Origin: Janthinobacterium lividum
GTDB lineage: Bacteria; Pseudomonadota; Gammaproteobacteria; Burkholderiales; Burkholderiaceae_D
DNA length: 64,000 nt
Direction of reading: 5' to 3'
Assembly (NCBI RefSeq): GCF_034424625.1
Contig: NZ_CP139976.1
Span: 2,108,001-2,172,000, forward strand
Shown here: positions 1 to 9,843 of the stretch, one piece after another
Layout of the letters: every line of letters begins with the position of its first letter
How positions within the stretch are numbered: position 1 is the first letter of the stretch
Program-made: the position numbers and the translations under genes
The notes under the pieces: model-generated
Seen by the model: the letters and a program-made list of their open reading frames with translations, nothing else
Databases searched by the model: none
What the model was told of the DNA's origin: nothing

Positions 1-2
1 AG

Positions 3-2513
3 AAGGGCAGCAAGACCCCCGTCGAGATATTGAACTCGACGGGCGCTGATTTCAACGGCACCACGTGGTACGACCGTACCAATTACTACGCCACCTTCCC
101 CGCCAACGACGACAACCTGCGCCAGATGCTGGCCATGGAAGCGGACCGCATGGTCAACGCGGCCATCGACCAGAATGACCTGTGGAACCCGAAGACGCAG
201 AAGGGCGAAATGACCGTCGTGCGCAACGAGTTCGAGATGGGCGAAAGCGACCCGATCGGCGTGACGAGCGAGCGCATCCAGGCCATCGCCTACGACTGGC
301 ACAACTATGGCAAGTCGACCATCGGCGCCCGTTCCGACATCGAGCAGGTGAACATTCCCCGTCTGCGCGCGTTTTACCATAAATATTATCAGCCCGATAA
401 TGCCGTGCTGATGGTGGCGGGCCGCTTCGATGAAGCCAAGGTCTTGAAACAGATCAATGATCTGTTCGGCAAGATTCCGAAACCGACGCGCGTGATCGAG
501 CCGACCTACACGGCCGAACCCGTGCAGGATGGCGAGCGCGCCGTGACGGTGCGCCGCAGCGGCGGCACGCAATTCGTCGGCGCCGGCTACCACGTGGCGC
601 CGTCCGGCAACCCGGACGCCGTCGCCATCGAGGTGCTCGGTCACGTGCTGACGGACGCGCCGGCCGGCCGCCTGCACAAGGCGCTGGTGGAAACCAAGCT
701 GGCCAGCAAGATCGAATACAACTCCGTGAGCAACCTGGAGCCGGGTTACAACCTGTTCGGCGCGCTGGTGCCGCTCGATGGCAACCTCGATGCGGCGCAG
801 ACGGCCATGCTGAAGGTGCTGGAAGACTTGAAATCGCAGCCGGTCACGGATGCGGAAGTGGCGCGCGTGAAACAGCAGCTGAACAAGCAGGTGGAACTGA
901 TCACCTCGAACACGGCGCGCATGACGATCGCCCTGACGGAGTCCCTGGCGGCTGGCGACTGGCGTCTGTTTTTCCTGCAGCGCGACCAGCTCGACAAGCT
1001 GACGACGGCGCAGGTGCAGGCGGCGGCCGAGAAATACCTGAAGAGCTCGAACCGCACCCTGGGCCGCTTCATTCCGACCGATGCGCCGGACCGCACCGTC
1101 GTGCCGGCCTATGCCGACGTGGCGCCGCAACTGGCCGGCTACACGGGCCGCGCCGTGGTGGCGCAGGGCGAAGCGTTCGACCCGAGCCCCGACAATATCG
1201 AAGCGCGCACCCAGCGTTTCACCTTGCCGAATGGCTTGAAGGGCGCCTTGCTGCCGAAGAAAACCAAGGGCAGCACGGTCAGCATCGTGTTGAAATTGCA
1301 GATCGGCAGCGAAGAGAGCTTGCGCGGCAAGTCGTTTGTTGGCAGCTACACGGCCAATCTGCTGTCGCGCGGCACGGATAAACTGTCGCGCCAGGAAGTG
1401 AAGGACAAGTTCGACCAGCTGGGCATGCAGGTCGCCATCACGGGCGGCGCCGAGGGCGTCACCGCCATGCTGACTGGCAAGCGCGAGAACTTGCCGGCCG
1501 CCATGGACCTGCTGGCGCAAGTGCTGCAAAAGCCGGCCTTGAGCGAAACGGAATTCCTGGAATTGCAGCGCGAGCGCGTCGGCCGCGCGGAGCAGGAGTT
1601 GCCTGAGCCGCAGCCGCTGGCCGTGAATGCCTTCCGCCGCCTGCTCGACGCCACGCCGGAAGGCCATGTGCGCCACGTGGCCACCTTGCCGGCCGAACTG
1701 GTGCAATGGAAAGCCATCAAGGTAGCCGATGTGAAAGCCTTCCATGGCGCCTACTATGGCGCGGCGAACGCGACTTTCGCTGCCGTGGGCGACTTCGACC
1801 CGGCCGCGCTGAAGGCGCAAGTGGCCAGCCTGTACGGCAGCTGGAAAGCGCAGCAGCCGTACGCGCGCATACTTGATGCCGTCAAGCCTGTCAGCGGCGA
1901 AAAAGTCACCCTGGAAACGCCGGACAAGGCGAACAGCGTGCTGTTCGCCATCCAGCCGATTCCCCTCAAGGATGACGCCGCCAACTATCCCGCCTTGCTG
2001 ATCGCCAATCACATGCTCGGTGGCGGCGCCTTGCGCAGCCGTTTGGCCGACCGCATCCGCCAGAAGGAAGGCCTGTCGTACGGCGTCGGTTCGCAAGTAA
2101 GCATCCCGTCGCGCGAACCGGCCGGCTACTGGATGGCGTATGCCATCAGCGCGCCGCAAAACACGGTCAAGGTGGAAGCGGCCCTGCGCGAAGAAATCGC
2201 CAAGGCGCTGGCCGACGGCTTCACGCAAGAGGAATTGGCCGAAGCGAAGAAAGGCTGGCTGCAATCGCAGGAAGTGGGCCGCACGCAGGACAGCGGCCTG
2301 GCGCGCGAACTGGCCGGCTACCTTGCCGAAGAGCGTACCATGGCTTACGACAAGGACCTGGAAGCGAAAGTGGCTGCCTTGACCCTGGCGCAAGTGAGCC
2401 AGGGCCTGCGCGAGTACCTGAAGCCATCGGCCGTCTCGGTGGTGGTGGCCGGCGACTTTGCCAAGGTGGCGAAAGAGGGTGAAAGCGGCGCCAAGGCGAC
2501 GACGTCGAAGTAA
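3..2513 (+). CDS. M16 family zinc metallopeptidase, 5'-truncated by window edge
   Basis: The reading frame is open from base 3, so the gene begins outside the window; 836 residues are visible. The first residues (FKGS-like KGSKTPVEI, then NSTGADFNG) are the part of an M16 peptidase that directly follows the HxxEH zinc site, so that site lies upstream. The third zinc ligand is probably the Glu in VVRNEFEMGE. Two further M16 half-domains follow, the last with the family's IRQKEGLSYGVGS (Arg/Tyr pair). The family digests peptides in a clamshell chamber; bacterial two-domain members of about 900-950 residues are usually periplasmic. The internal TTG at 30 is not a credible start. A strong terminator follows 17 bases after the stop. 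Confidence 0.9.
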   Translation, partial: KGSKTPVEILNSTGADFNGTTWYDRTNYYATFPANDDNLRQMLAMEADRMVNAAIDQNDLWNPKTQKGEMTVVRNEFEMGESDPIGVTSERIQAIAYDWHNYGKSTIGARSDIEQVNIPRLRAFYHKYYQPDNAVLMVAGRFDEAKVLKQINDLFGKIPKPTRVIEPTYTAEPVQDGERAVTVRRSGGTQFVGAGYHVAPSGNPDAVAIEVLGHVLTDAPAGRLHKALVETKLASKIEYNSVSNLEPGYNLFGALVPLDGNLDAAQTAMLKVLEDLKSQPVTDAEVARVKQQLNKQVELITSNTARMTIALTESLAAGDWRLFFLQRDQLDKLTTAQVQAAAEKYLKSSNRTLGRFIPTDAPDRTVVPAYADVAPQLAGYTGRAVVAQGEAFDPSPDNIEARTQRFTLPNGLKGALLPKKTKGSTVSIVLKLQIGSEESLRGKSFVGSYTANLLSRGTDKLSRQEVKDKFDQLGMQVAITGGAEGVTAMLTGKRENLPAAMDLLAQVLQKPALSETEFLELQRERVGRAEQELPEPQPLAVNAFRRLLDATPEGHVRHVATLPAELVQWKAIKVADVKAFHGAYYGAANATFAAVGDFDPAALKAQVASLYGSWKAQQPYARILDAVKPVSGEKVTLETPDKANSVLFAIQPIPLKDDAANYPALLIANHMLGGGALRSRLADRIRQKEGLSYGVGSQVSIPSREPAGYWMAYAISAPQNTVKVEAALREEIAKALADGFTQEELAEAKKGWLQSQEVGRTQDSGLARELAGYLAEERTMAYDKDLEAKVAALTLAQVSQGLREYLKPSAVSVVVAGDFAKVAKEGESGAKATTSK

Positions 2514-2530
2514 GCTGTTTTAAATAAAAA

Positions 2531-2561
2531 AGCCCGCTGGCAAGTTATTTGCCAGCGGGCT
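2531..2561. terminator. Bidirectional rho-independent terminator
   Basis: An 11-bp perfect stem (AGCCCGCTGGC / GCCAGCGGGCT) with a 9-base loop has an A-rich run before it and seven T after it. It sits between convergent genes, the M16 peptidase and the OmpA-like lipoprotein, and can serve both. Confidence 0.9.
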
Positions 2562-2584
2562 TTTTTTATGGCGATTTCCCGACC

Positions 2585-3268
2585 TTAGCGGGGAGCGAGC
2601 TCTGCTACGTAGATTTCCACGCGGCGATTGCGTGCGCGTCCCGATGCATCCGCATTCGAGGCGATCGGCTCGCGGGCGCCGCGGCCTTCCGTGACGACGC
2701 GGGTCGGCGAGACGCCGCGCATGGACAGGTAGTCGCGCGTGTGGGCCGCGCGTTCCACCGACAGCGGTTCGTTGATGGAAGCGCTGCCCGTGCTGTCCGT
2801 ATGGCCGATGATGCTGACCGTGGTGTTCGGGTTTTCGTTCAGGGTGGCGGCAAAGCGGTCGAGGATGGGGCGGAAATTGCCCTTGATGTCGGCGCGGTTG
2901 GTGTCGAAGGAAATATCGCTGGGGATTTCCATTTTCAGGCGGTTATCGGCCGTTTGCGTCACTTGCACACCAGTACCCTGTGTCGCTTGTTCCATCGCGC
3001 GCTTCTGGTTTTCCATGCGGTTCGACCAGATATTGCCGATCACGGCGCCTGCCGCCGCGCCGATCAGGGCGCCGCCGGCCGTGCGGCCGCTGCTGCCGCC
3101 ACCGGTGGTGCCACCGATCAAGGCGCCCAGGCCCGCGCCGACGCCGGCGCCCGTGGCCGTGCCACGTTGCGTGGCGGACATGTCCGCGCAGCCACTGGCG
3201 GCCAATGCGATCACCAGCATGCCGATCAGGGATTTGGCGCCAGGGCCTTTTTTGAATGCTTCTTTCAT
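2585..3268 (-). CDS. OmpA-family peptidoglycan-associated lipoprotein (YiaD-like)
   Basis: A 227-residue outer-membrane lipoprotein. The signal peptide ends in the lipobox LAASGC, placing the lipidated Cys at residue 27. A glycine-zipper stretch follows (about 40-85, repeated GAGVGAG and GAAAGAVIG), then an OmpA C-terminal domain (about 110-222). That domain carries the peptidoglycan-binding signatures GHTDSTG, LSVERA and RNRRVEIYV. This is the architecture of E. coli YiaD. The ATG has a good ribosome site (AGGAGAAAATCC). Its role is probably structural, anchoring the outer membrane to the wall. Confidence 0.88.
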   Translation of the reverse strand: MKEAFKKGPGAKSLIGMLVIALAASGCADMSATQRGTATGAGVGAGLGALIGGTTGGGSSGRTAGGALIGAAAGAVIGNIWSNRMENQKRAMEQATQGTGVQVTQTADNRLKMEIPSDISFDTNRADIKGNFRPILDRFAATLNENPNTTVSIIGHTDSTGSASINEPLSVERAAHTRDYLSMRGVSPTRVVTEGRGAREPIASNADASGRARNRRVEIYVAELAPR

Positions 3269-3422
3269 GGATTTTCTCCTTGTTTTGTTATTGGGACATA
3301 CCCAGGAATTACCTGCACACGTTACTGCAAAATGGCGCGGCGTGCCAGTGTGCGCGCACTACAGGCAAAAGGGCGGCGCCCGTTCGCACGCGCGCCGCCC
3401 CGTCTGGCCACTAAATTGGCCT

Positions 3423-3569
3423 CTATAAACCGCGCCCGCTGATCAGGCGCAGCAGCACCATGATCACGGCGACCACCAGCAGTATGTGGATGAAGCCGCC
3501 AATGGTATAGGAAGTTACCAGGCCCAGCAGCCAAAGAATGATGAGTACGACGGCGATTGTATACAGCAT
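3423..3569 (-). CDS. Tiny two-helix membrane protein, Lmo0937/DUF5670-like
   Basis: A 48-residue protein made of two hydrophobic helices separated by SYTIGGFIH, ending in RLISGRGL. This is the pattern of the Lmo0937/DUF5670 family of small, often stress-linked membrane proteins of unknown function. The frame stays open far upstream, but the ATG at 3569 is chosen because GGAGGA stands 6 bases before it and the residues upstream are not protein-like. A TGTACG-N4-CGTACA palindrome lies about 155 bases upstream. Confidence 0.75.
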   Translation of the reverse strand: MLYTIAVVLIILWLLGLVTSYTIGGFIHILLVVAVIMVLLRLISGRGL

Positions 3570-3724
3570 GATGTGTCCTCCGAGAGTAATGTGTGGATGA
3601 CGGCGACTGCCTTGCCCTTGCAGGCACTGGCGCGTGGCGCCGTCATCGGTTCTTGTCATTGCGCGGCGACCGGGTCGCAACGCTGATGCCATGACTAAGT
3701 GTCTACTTTGTTTCCCTTGCGTTC

Positions 3725-3740
3725 TGTACGCTGTCGTACA
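3725..3740 (-). promoter_or_regulatory. Palindromic operator TGTACG-CTGT-CGTACA (site 1)
   Basis: Both six-base arms are perfect. It lies upstream of the small membrane protein starting at 3569. Five sites of this form occur between 3.7 and 14.1 kb. The arrangement TGTAC-N6-GTACA is that of a Crp/Fnr-family dimer site. No good -10 is seen at the class II distance here. Confidence 0.55.
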
Positions 3741-3750
3741 CAAGTCTCAA

Positions 3751-3993
3751 CTATCGTGAGCGGTCGGCGTGTTCATCGGCCATGCCCGGCACCCATGCCA
3801 GCATGCCGGCCATGCCGACGGCGCCCGCCAGGCAGCTGACCATGCCGCCGGTCAGCAGCAGCATGACGCCGAACACGGGGCTGCCCGCTTCGGGCGCCAG
3901 GTCCAGCGCGCAGAAGCCCAGCGCGGTGGCCAGCAGGCCGCCGCCAATAAAGCCCAGCCAGATCCTGTTGCTGCCTGCCTTGTCGTCTTGCAT
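3751..3993 (-). CDS. Small membrane protein of unknown function
   Basis: An 80-residue protein with two long hydrophobic helices (about 11-32 and 38-66) and a charged tail (DEHADRSR). I do not recognise the family. A clear ribosome site (AAGGAG, 6 bases before the ATG) supports the start. A TGTACG-CCAA-CGAACA palindrome lies about 70 bases upstream, with GATGAT placed as a -10 at the class II distance. It is therefore probably co-regulated with its neighbours. Confidence 0.65.
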   Translation of the reverse strand: MQDDKAGSNRIWLGFIGGGLLATALGFCALDLAPEAGSPVFGVMLLLTGGMVSCLAGAVGMAGMLAWVPGMADEHADRSR

Positions 3994-4061
3994 GGCTACT
4001 CCTTGATGACGTTGCGTTGAACTTTCCTGAATGCATCATCTCGCGGGACGGCAAGCTCATC

Positions 4062-4077
4062 TGTACGCCAACGAACA
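4062..4077 (-). promoter_or_regulatory. Palindromic operator TGTACG-CCAA-CGAACA (site 2)
   Basis: The left arm is perfect and the right arm has one mismatch. It precedes the small membrane protein gene starting at 3993. Taking the centre as -41.5 puts the -10 at 4040-4035, which reads GATGAT on the minus strand. Confidence 0.5.
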
Positions 4078-4162
4078 TTGCTAAAAAGAAAACGCCCGGA
4101 CAGGCCGGGCGTGTGTTGAATTTACAACTTATTGCAGCGGCGGCAGCGCTGCAATCCATGCC

Positions 4163-4831
<669 letters not shown>

Positions 4832-4935
4832 GGAAGGCTCCTTGGTTATTTTAAATAAATGGTGCTGCGTGTTCTGTTTGTTGATGCTTGTTCTGTGCGT
4901 GTATTGCCAGTGTGCTGTGCCGCTTGCTCCGCTTC

Positions 4936-4951
4936 CGTGCGTCACCGTACA
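4936..4951. promoter_or_regulatory. Palindromic operator CGTGCG-TCAC-CGTACA (site 3), divergent region
   Basis: The right arm is perfect; the left arm has two changes. It lies in the 190-bp space between the divergent glycine-zipper gene (start 4831) and the Crp/Fnr-type gene (start 5022). For the regulator, the class II distance places TAGGCT as the -10 at 4973-4978. It may be an autoregulatory site. Confidence 0.45.
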
Positions 4952-5021
4952 TACAGGGCCGGTACTGCACCGTAGGCTAAGTAAAAATTATGTCAAGTTG
5001 TAACGACACCAAGGAAAAGCA

Positions 5022-5798
5022 ATGCCACCAACGACTGCCAGCATGACCCTGTCCCGCGATGCAGGCCGATCCGGCCTGGGTTCGCCCGTGGGCGCGCTTG
5101 ACGCCGGCAACCGCCTGCTGGCCAGCCTGCCCGAGCACGACTTGCGGCACCTGACGGCGCTGTTCGATACCGTCACGGTCGAGGTGGGCGAGGTGCTGTA
5201 CGAACCGGGCCAGCCTATCGGCCACATCTATTTCCCTGGCGATTGCCTGATCTCGCTGCTGGCCGTGGCGGAAGGCCGGATGACCCTGGAAGTGGGCTCC
5301 GTCGGCCGCGAAGGCGTCCTGGGCGCTTCCGTCGCGCTGGGTCATGACCTGGCGCAAGTGCGTGCCGTGGTGCAGCGTTCCGGTACGGCCAGCCGCATCG
5401 GGCGGGCCGAGTTCTGCGCCGAGTTCGCCCAGCTCGAGTCCCTGCAGCGTTTGCTGTACCGCTACACGGACACCCTGCTGGCGCAAGCCATCCAGATTGC
5501 CGTGTGCAGCCGCTTCCACGTGCTAGAGGCGCGCCTGGCCCGTTCGCTGCTGATCACGCGCGACCGCCTGCAGTCGGAAAAATTTCACCTCACGCATGAA
5601 TTCCTCGCCCATACCTTGGGCGTGCGGCGGGTCGGCGTGACCAAGGCGGCCAGCGCGCTGCAACAGCAAAAACTCATCACCTACAGCCGCGGCAATATCG
5701 AGATCCTCGATTCGGCGGGGCTGGAAGCCGTGTCCTGCCGCTGCTACGAGCTGGTCAAGGATAGCGGCGCCATCGGCATGGCCAACGTCTTCGTCTGA
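5022..5798 (+). CDS. Crp/Fnr-family transcriptional regulator
   Basis: A 258-residue regulator with an N-terminal cyclic-nucleotide-binding-like beta-roll (about 35-135), a long dimer helix, and a winged helix-turn-helix near residues 175-235. The putative recognition helix is LGVRRVGVTKAA. Aligned by eye with E. coli CRP, Arg180 is kept (Arg203), Glu181 becomes Val204 and Arg185 becomes Lys208, so it should read a half-site other than TGTGA. No FNR-type N-terminal cysteine cluster is present. AAGGAAAAGCA precedes the ATG. A candidate operator of the form TGTACG-N4-CGTACA lies 70 bases upstream, and four more stand near neighbouring genes. The effector is unknown. Confidence 0.88.
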   Translation: MPPTTASMTLSRDAGRSGLGSPVGALDAGNRLLASLPEHDLRHLTALFDTVTVEVGEVLYEPGQPIGHIYFPGDCLISLLAVAEGRMTLEVGSVGREGVLGASVALGHDLAQVRAVVQRSGTASRIGRAEFCAEFAQLESLQRLLYRYTDTLLAQAIQIAVCSRFHVLEARLARSLLITRDRLQSEKFHLTHEFLAHTLGVRRVGVTKAASALQQQKLITYSRGNIEILDSAGLEAVSCRCYELVKDSGAIGMANVFV

Positions 5799-5840
5799 TT
5801 CTTCCTGCTGGCGTTCATCCTTCTGCCGCAGACGCAAAAA

Positions 5841-5872
5841 AGCGGGGCGGGCGCCTGCGCACCCACCCCGCT
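5841..5872. terminator. Rho-independent terminator between convergent genes
   Basis: A GC-rich stem (AGCGGGGCGGGCGC with GCGCACCCACCCCGCT, using G-U pairs) is flanked by A6 on the left and TTT on the right. It lies between the Crp-like gene and the convergent glycine-zipper lipoprotein gene, and is strongest for the minus strand. Confidence 0.75.
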
Positions 5873-5886
5873 TTCTCGATCAATAA

Positions 5887-6105
5887 TTACTTCGGCTTGA
5901 CCTGGTTGCCGATCACGCCGCCGACTGCGGCGCCGCCGACTGCGCCGACGGCGCTGCCGCCCGTCAGTACGGAGCCGGCAACGGCGCCGACACCAGCGCC
6001 GATGGCGGTGTTTTTATCCTGGCCGGACATGTTGGCGCAAGCGGTCAAGCTCAGCAGCAGGGCGGCAACGGAAGTGGTAGCGGCGATTTTTTTAATGATT
6101 TGCAT
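5887..6105 (-). CDS. Small glycine-zipper lipoprotein (OsmB-like)
   Basis: A 72-residue protein with a signal peptide ending in the lipobox SLTAC (Cys23). A glycine-zipper hairpin fills the rest (GAGVGAVAGSVLTGG, GGAAVGGVIGNQ), ending in VKPK. This resembles OsmB-type lipoproteins of the outer membrane, which are commonly stress-induced. AGGAGAACTATC precedes the ATG. A degenerate palindrome (TGCACG-GCTA-CGTGTG, 6269-6284) lies about 165 bases upstream, but it is too weak to call. Confidence 0.8.
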   Translation of the reverse strand: MQIIKKIAATTSVAALLLSLTACANMSGQDKNTAIGAGVGAVAGSVLTGGSAVGAVGGAAVGGVIGNQVKPK

Positions 6106-6286
6106 GATAGTTCTCCTATGAATTCGGACCTCGTGGCGCCGGCATGGTATGGGCCGGTGAGACTTCGTATCGCCACGTCTTGGGTGTTTCAGGCACGATT
6201 ACAGAATAGGATTGTGGCAAGGCAGGGTCTGTTCGGCAACGCACATAGGGGTGTAACAATTGTAATCGTGCACGGCTACGTGTGAC

Positions 6287-8182
6287 TTACCGGCTTTTGC
6301 GCGGCGCCTTGCCCGGTTTCGGCGCCACCGGCTTCACGCGTGCTGGGCCAGCAGTGCCGCGCATTCGCTATCCTCGACGGGGCCGGTATTGACCAGCGGC
6401 AGCAGCGCCGCCACGGGCGCCACCACGGCCAGCGCCAGGGCGCCACCGGCGCGCAGGGCCAGCACGCCCTTGTCGACGCTCACGTCGGGCTTGCTGAAGG
6501 TGCCGTGCACATACAGGGGCGAGCGCAGCGAAAAGATGCGCAAGCCCTTGCTGTCCGGACGCAGGGTCAGGTCCAGCCGTTCATCGGCCAGGTTCACCGT
6601 GCCGTCGATATTCAGGACGGCGTCATCCCCGGTTGATCAGCGCGCGCACTTCGCCGTTCGAGCTGCCCAGCAGGGTGGCGACGGAATTGCCCGTCGCCGA
6701 CAGCGAGGCGTCGCCATTGATTTCGCCCACGCTCGCCTGCAGGGCCGGCAGGCGGGGAAACAGCTGCTGGATGTGCAGATGGCGGGCGCTGGCCTTGAGC
6801 TCTGCCGCGATGCCATTGGCGATGACCTTGCCGCTGCCGTCGAGCTTGATTTGCGACGTCAGGGTGCCGCCCGCCACATTGAAGTTGAGCGGCGTCAAGG
6901 ACAGCACGCCGTCCGTCAGCACCACATGCGTGTCGAGCTTGCTGATCGGCAGTTCGGCATCGCGCGTGATCTTGTCGGCCGTGTAGCGCACGTCGGCGTC
7001 CAGGCTGGTCCAGCGCTCCGTCTTGAAGGTTTCCACCGGCAAGACCCGGCCGGCCGGCTGCGTCGACGGCACGCCCCGTTCCTTCTTGCTGGCGCTGGAA
7101 TCGGCGCCCACCAGCGGACCCAAATCGGAAAATTGCAGCAGGCTCGAGTGGACTTCCCCCGTCAGGCGCTTGCGCGGCGTGCTGGCGGAAAAGGCCAGCT
7201 TGCCTTGGACGTCGCTGGAGCCCACCTTGCCGCTGAACTTGTCGTACACCCACTCGCCGCCGCGGGGCGCCAGGGTCGCCGTCAAATGGCCTTCCGTGCT
7301 GAAGTGCGGCGTTTCCGGCAACAGCACGCCCGTCAATGGATACAGCCGGGCCATGCTGGGTCCGGATAGCTTCAGGCGCACGTCGAGCGCGGCCAGGTTG
7401 GCCGGGCGCGTCAGGGTGCCTTCGATGGCCACGCTGCTGCCGCCCGCGCGCATGTCGGCCTGGATGGGGAAGGGCGTGCCTTGCTGCTGCAGCGACAGTA
7501 CGCCGCCGGCCTTGCCGCCACCCTTGATGCTTTCGCCATGGTATTTGCCGGACAGCGTCCAGGCGATGCCGTAGCGCGCATCGTCCGCGATGGTGTCGAC
7601 ATCGGCGCGCATCGCCGTTTTGCTGACGCCATCGTCCAGGTACACGGTGCCCTTGCTGAAGACCACGCTTTGCAATTCCAGCTGCCAAGGCGATGGCTGA
7701 TCCTGCTTGTCGAAGGTCCAGTTGTTCTTGCCATCCTTGCTGCGCAGCAAGCGCACCTGCGGCGTGTCGAAGCGCAATTGCGGGATGATGATTTTCTTGT
7801 CGAGCAGGGCCAGCGGATTGAGCGAGAACGCCAGCTGGCTGACGCTGGCCAGCTGCGCCTGGCCGTCCGTGTCCGTCATGGCGCTCGGGTTGCCCAGGCG
7901 CACGTCCTTTGCCTGCAGGTGCGGCCACGGCAGATAGTCGCGCCAGCTTTTTTGCCCGCCAGCCGTTGGCTGCTGCCACGTCAGCGCCAGGTCGCCCTCG
8001 ATGGCAAACGGCCTTCCCAACGCATCGCTGACGCGCGCATTGAGCCAGGGCTTGGCGCGGTTCCAGTCCATGTTCAGCACGATGATGGAAGCCGTGACGG
8101 GCAGGGCGATGAGCACGGCGGTGCTGGCGAGGGCGATTTTCTGACGGCGGGAGAGCGGCATAAGCTGATTCTTTCTGGACAA
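6287..8182 (-). pseudogene. AsmA-family protein, disrupted by internal deletion and frameshifts
   Basis: The first 519 codons (8182-6623) encode an AsmA-like protein: an N-terminal membrane helix, then repeats such as WNRAKPWLN and LNPLALL, up to GEVRALINRG, where a stop falls. The reading continues in another frame at about 6620 with AVLNIDGTVNLADERLDLTLRPDSKGL and SKPDVSVDKGVLALRAGG, the normal AsmA C-terminal part. In relatives roughly 60 residues separate these two blocks; here they are missing. A second shift near 6337-6345 returns to the first frame and gives a plausible native tail (VKPVAPKPGKAPRKSR) ending at 6287. AsmA proteins span the periplasm and act in lipid or outer-membrane homeostasis. 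The truncated product may be non-functional. Confidence 0.75.
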
Positions 8183-8419
8183 GTAGTTGCGATGCTACAG
8201 GAATCGCTTCAAAGCCGGGCCTGTTTCAGGTTTTGCTGGCGGGCACGTGCGCTGGCGCACGTTGCCCATGCAAGTATTGTCGATTTCTTACCCTATGTGC
8301 GGCACCGAACGGATATGCGGGGAGCCGGAGCCTATAACGTCATACATCAAACGCAGTTCCTGATTCCAGATGCACCGACGTATGAACCCTATTGCTTAAC
8401 ATTCTCCAGGAGAAGAAAA

Positions 8420-8824
8420 ATGACAAACCGAGATTTCAAGATGTCCCCACTGGCCGCCTTGGCCGCCTGCGCCACCGCTGTCGTCCTGATGACGGGCTGC
8501 TCCAGCCTGAAAACGCCTGCCACGGCCGATGTCGCCGTGTCGCGCGCCGCTGTCGATAACGCTGCCAGCGCTGGCGCCGCCGACCTGGCGCCCGATGAAA
8601 TGCGTTCGGCCCGCGAAAAAATGCGCATGGCTAACCAGGCCTTGAAAGACCGCGACTACAAGACGGCGCGCGATCTGGCGGACCAGGCGCAAGCCGATGC
8701 CAAGCTGGCACAAAGCAAGGCCAATTCGGCCAAGGCCACCAGCGCCGCTGATGAAATCAACGAGAACATCCGCGTCATGCGCGAAGAGCTCGACCGTGCC
8801 AATCAGCAAGCCCCAAAACAATAA
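8420..8824 (+). CDS. DUF4398-type lipoprotein
   Basis: A 134-residue lipoprotein. The lipobox is LMTGC (Cys27), followed by an Ala/Lys-rich helical region with the pattern DLAPDEMRSAREKMRMANQA and ARDLADQAQADAKLAQ, typical of DUF4398. CCAGGAGAAG precedes the ATG. It is 32 bases upstream of the OmpA-domain gene, which carries the same type of helical region, so the two form an operon of periplasm-facing outer-membrane lipoproteins. The function is unknown; a structural role is inferred. Confidence 0.8.
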   Translation: MTNRDFKMSPLAALAACATAVVLMTGCSSLKTPATADVAVSRAAVDNAASAGAADLAPDEMRSAREKMRMANQALKDRDYKTARDLADQAQADAKLAQSKANSAKATSAADEINENIRVMREELDRANQQAPKQ

Positions 8825-8856
8825 GCAACAACAATAACCAATAACAGGACCCCATC

Positions 8857-9756
8857 ATGAAAAAAGCTACCTACACTACCATTCCCGGCCTGCTGGCCAT
8901 GGCCGCTCTAGTTGCCGCCTGCAGCTCCGCACCGACCACCACCAGCCTGCTCGACCAGACCCGCGGCGACTACATGGCGGCGCAATCGAACCCGATCGTG
9001 TCGACCTATGCGCCACGCGAATTCCGCGAAGCGAGCGCCGCGCTGGAAGCGGCAAACGCGGCCGCCACGCGCCAGGAAGATAGCGAAAAAGTCGACAAGC
9101 TGGCCTACCTGGCCAAGCAAAAGATAGCCACGGCGCAAGAAGTCGCCAAGCAGAAGGCCGCTGAAGCCGATATCGCCAACGCCGGCAAGCAGCGCGACCA
9201 GTTGCGCCTCGATGCGCGCACGCAGCAGGCGGACCAGGCCACGGCCCGCGCCCAGTCGGCGCAGGCGGATGCGGAAGCGGCCAAGGCCCAGGCGCAAGCG
9301 GCCGAAGCGTCGGCCCGCGATGCGCAAGCGCGCGCCGCCGGACTCGAAGCGCAGCTGGCCGACCTGGCCGCCAAGAAAACCGAACGCGGCATGGTGATCA
9401 CCCTGGGTGACGTGCTGTTTGGCACGGACAAGGCGAACCTGACGGCCGATGGCGCAAATACGGCGCGCAAGCTGGCTGATGTGCTGAAAAACAACCCGCA
9501 GCGCACCGTGCTGATCGAAGGCTTTACGGATAGCACGGGCGGCTCCTCGCACAACCTGGAATTGTCGCAACGCCGCGCGGAATCCGTGCGCAATGCGCTG
9601 CTGGAGCAAGGCATCAGCCGTGACCGCATCGCCACGAAAGGCTATGGCGCCGCCTATCCGGCCGCCGGCAACGACACGGCGTCGAACCGCCAGCTGAATC
9701 GCCGGGTGGAAATCGTCTTGTCCGAGGACAATACGGCGATTCCCGCCCGCCGCTAA
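8857..9756 (+). CDS. OmpA-family lipoprotein with DUF4398-like coiled coil
   Basis: A 299-residue protein: signal peptide with lipobox LVAAC (Cys22), a DUF4398-like segment (about 30-90), a long Ala/Gln/Lys coiled coil (about 90-175), then an OmpA C-terminal domain (about 180-295). The last has FGTDKANLT, EGFTDSTG, LSQRRAESVR and NRQLNRRVEIVLSE. This is a common plan in Burkholderiales for outer-membrane-anchored, peptidoglycan-binding lipoproteins. It lies in an operon with the upstream DUF4398 gene. Confidence 0.87.
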   Translation: MKKATYTTIPGLLAMAALVAACSSAPTTTSLLDQTRGDYMAAQSNPIVSTYAPREFREASAALEAANAAATRQEDSEKVDKLAYLAKQKIATAQEVAKQKAAEADIANAGKQRDQLRLDARTQQADQATARAQSAQADAEAAKAQAQAAEASARDAQARAAGLEAQLADLAAKKTERGMVITLGDVLFGTDKANLTADGANTARKLADVLKNNPQRTVLIEGFTDSTGGSSHNLELSQRRAESVRNALLEQGISRDRIATKGYGAAYPAAGNDTASNRQLNRRVEIVLSEDNTAIPARR

Positions 9757-9789
9757 GCCGCGCCGCCTGACGCGGAAGTAGAAAGGCAG

Positions 9790-9812
9790 CACCGGCCAAA
9801 GCTTGGCCGGTG
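9790..9812 (+). other. Perfect 10-bp hairpin between OmpA-like and ferritin-like genes
   Basis: CACCGGCCAA, loop AGC, TTGGCCGGTG. There is no T-run, so it is not a typical terminator. It lies 31 bases before the ferritin-like start codon and could stabilise or partly end the upstream message. Confidence 0.55.
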
Positions 9813-9843
9813 GATACCCATGCAAGACTTGAAAGGAAACATC

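Noticed and set aside
6269..6284. TGCACG-GCTA-CGTGTG as a sixth Crp-type operator
   Set aside because: Too many mismatches in the right arm and about 165 bases from the nearest start, without a good -10 at the right distance.
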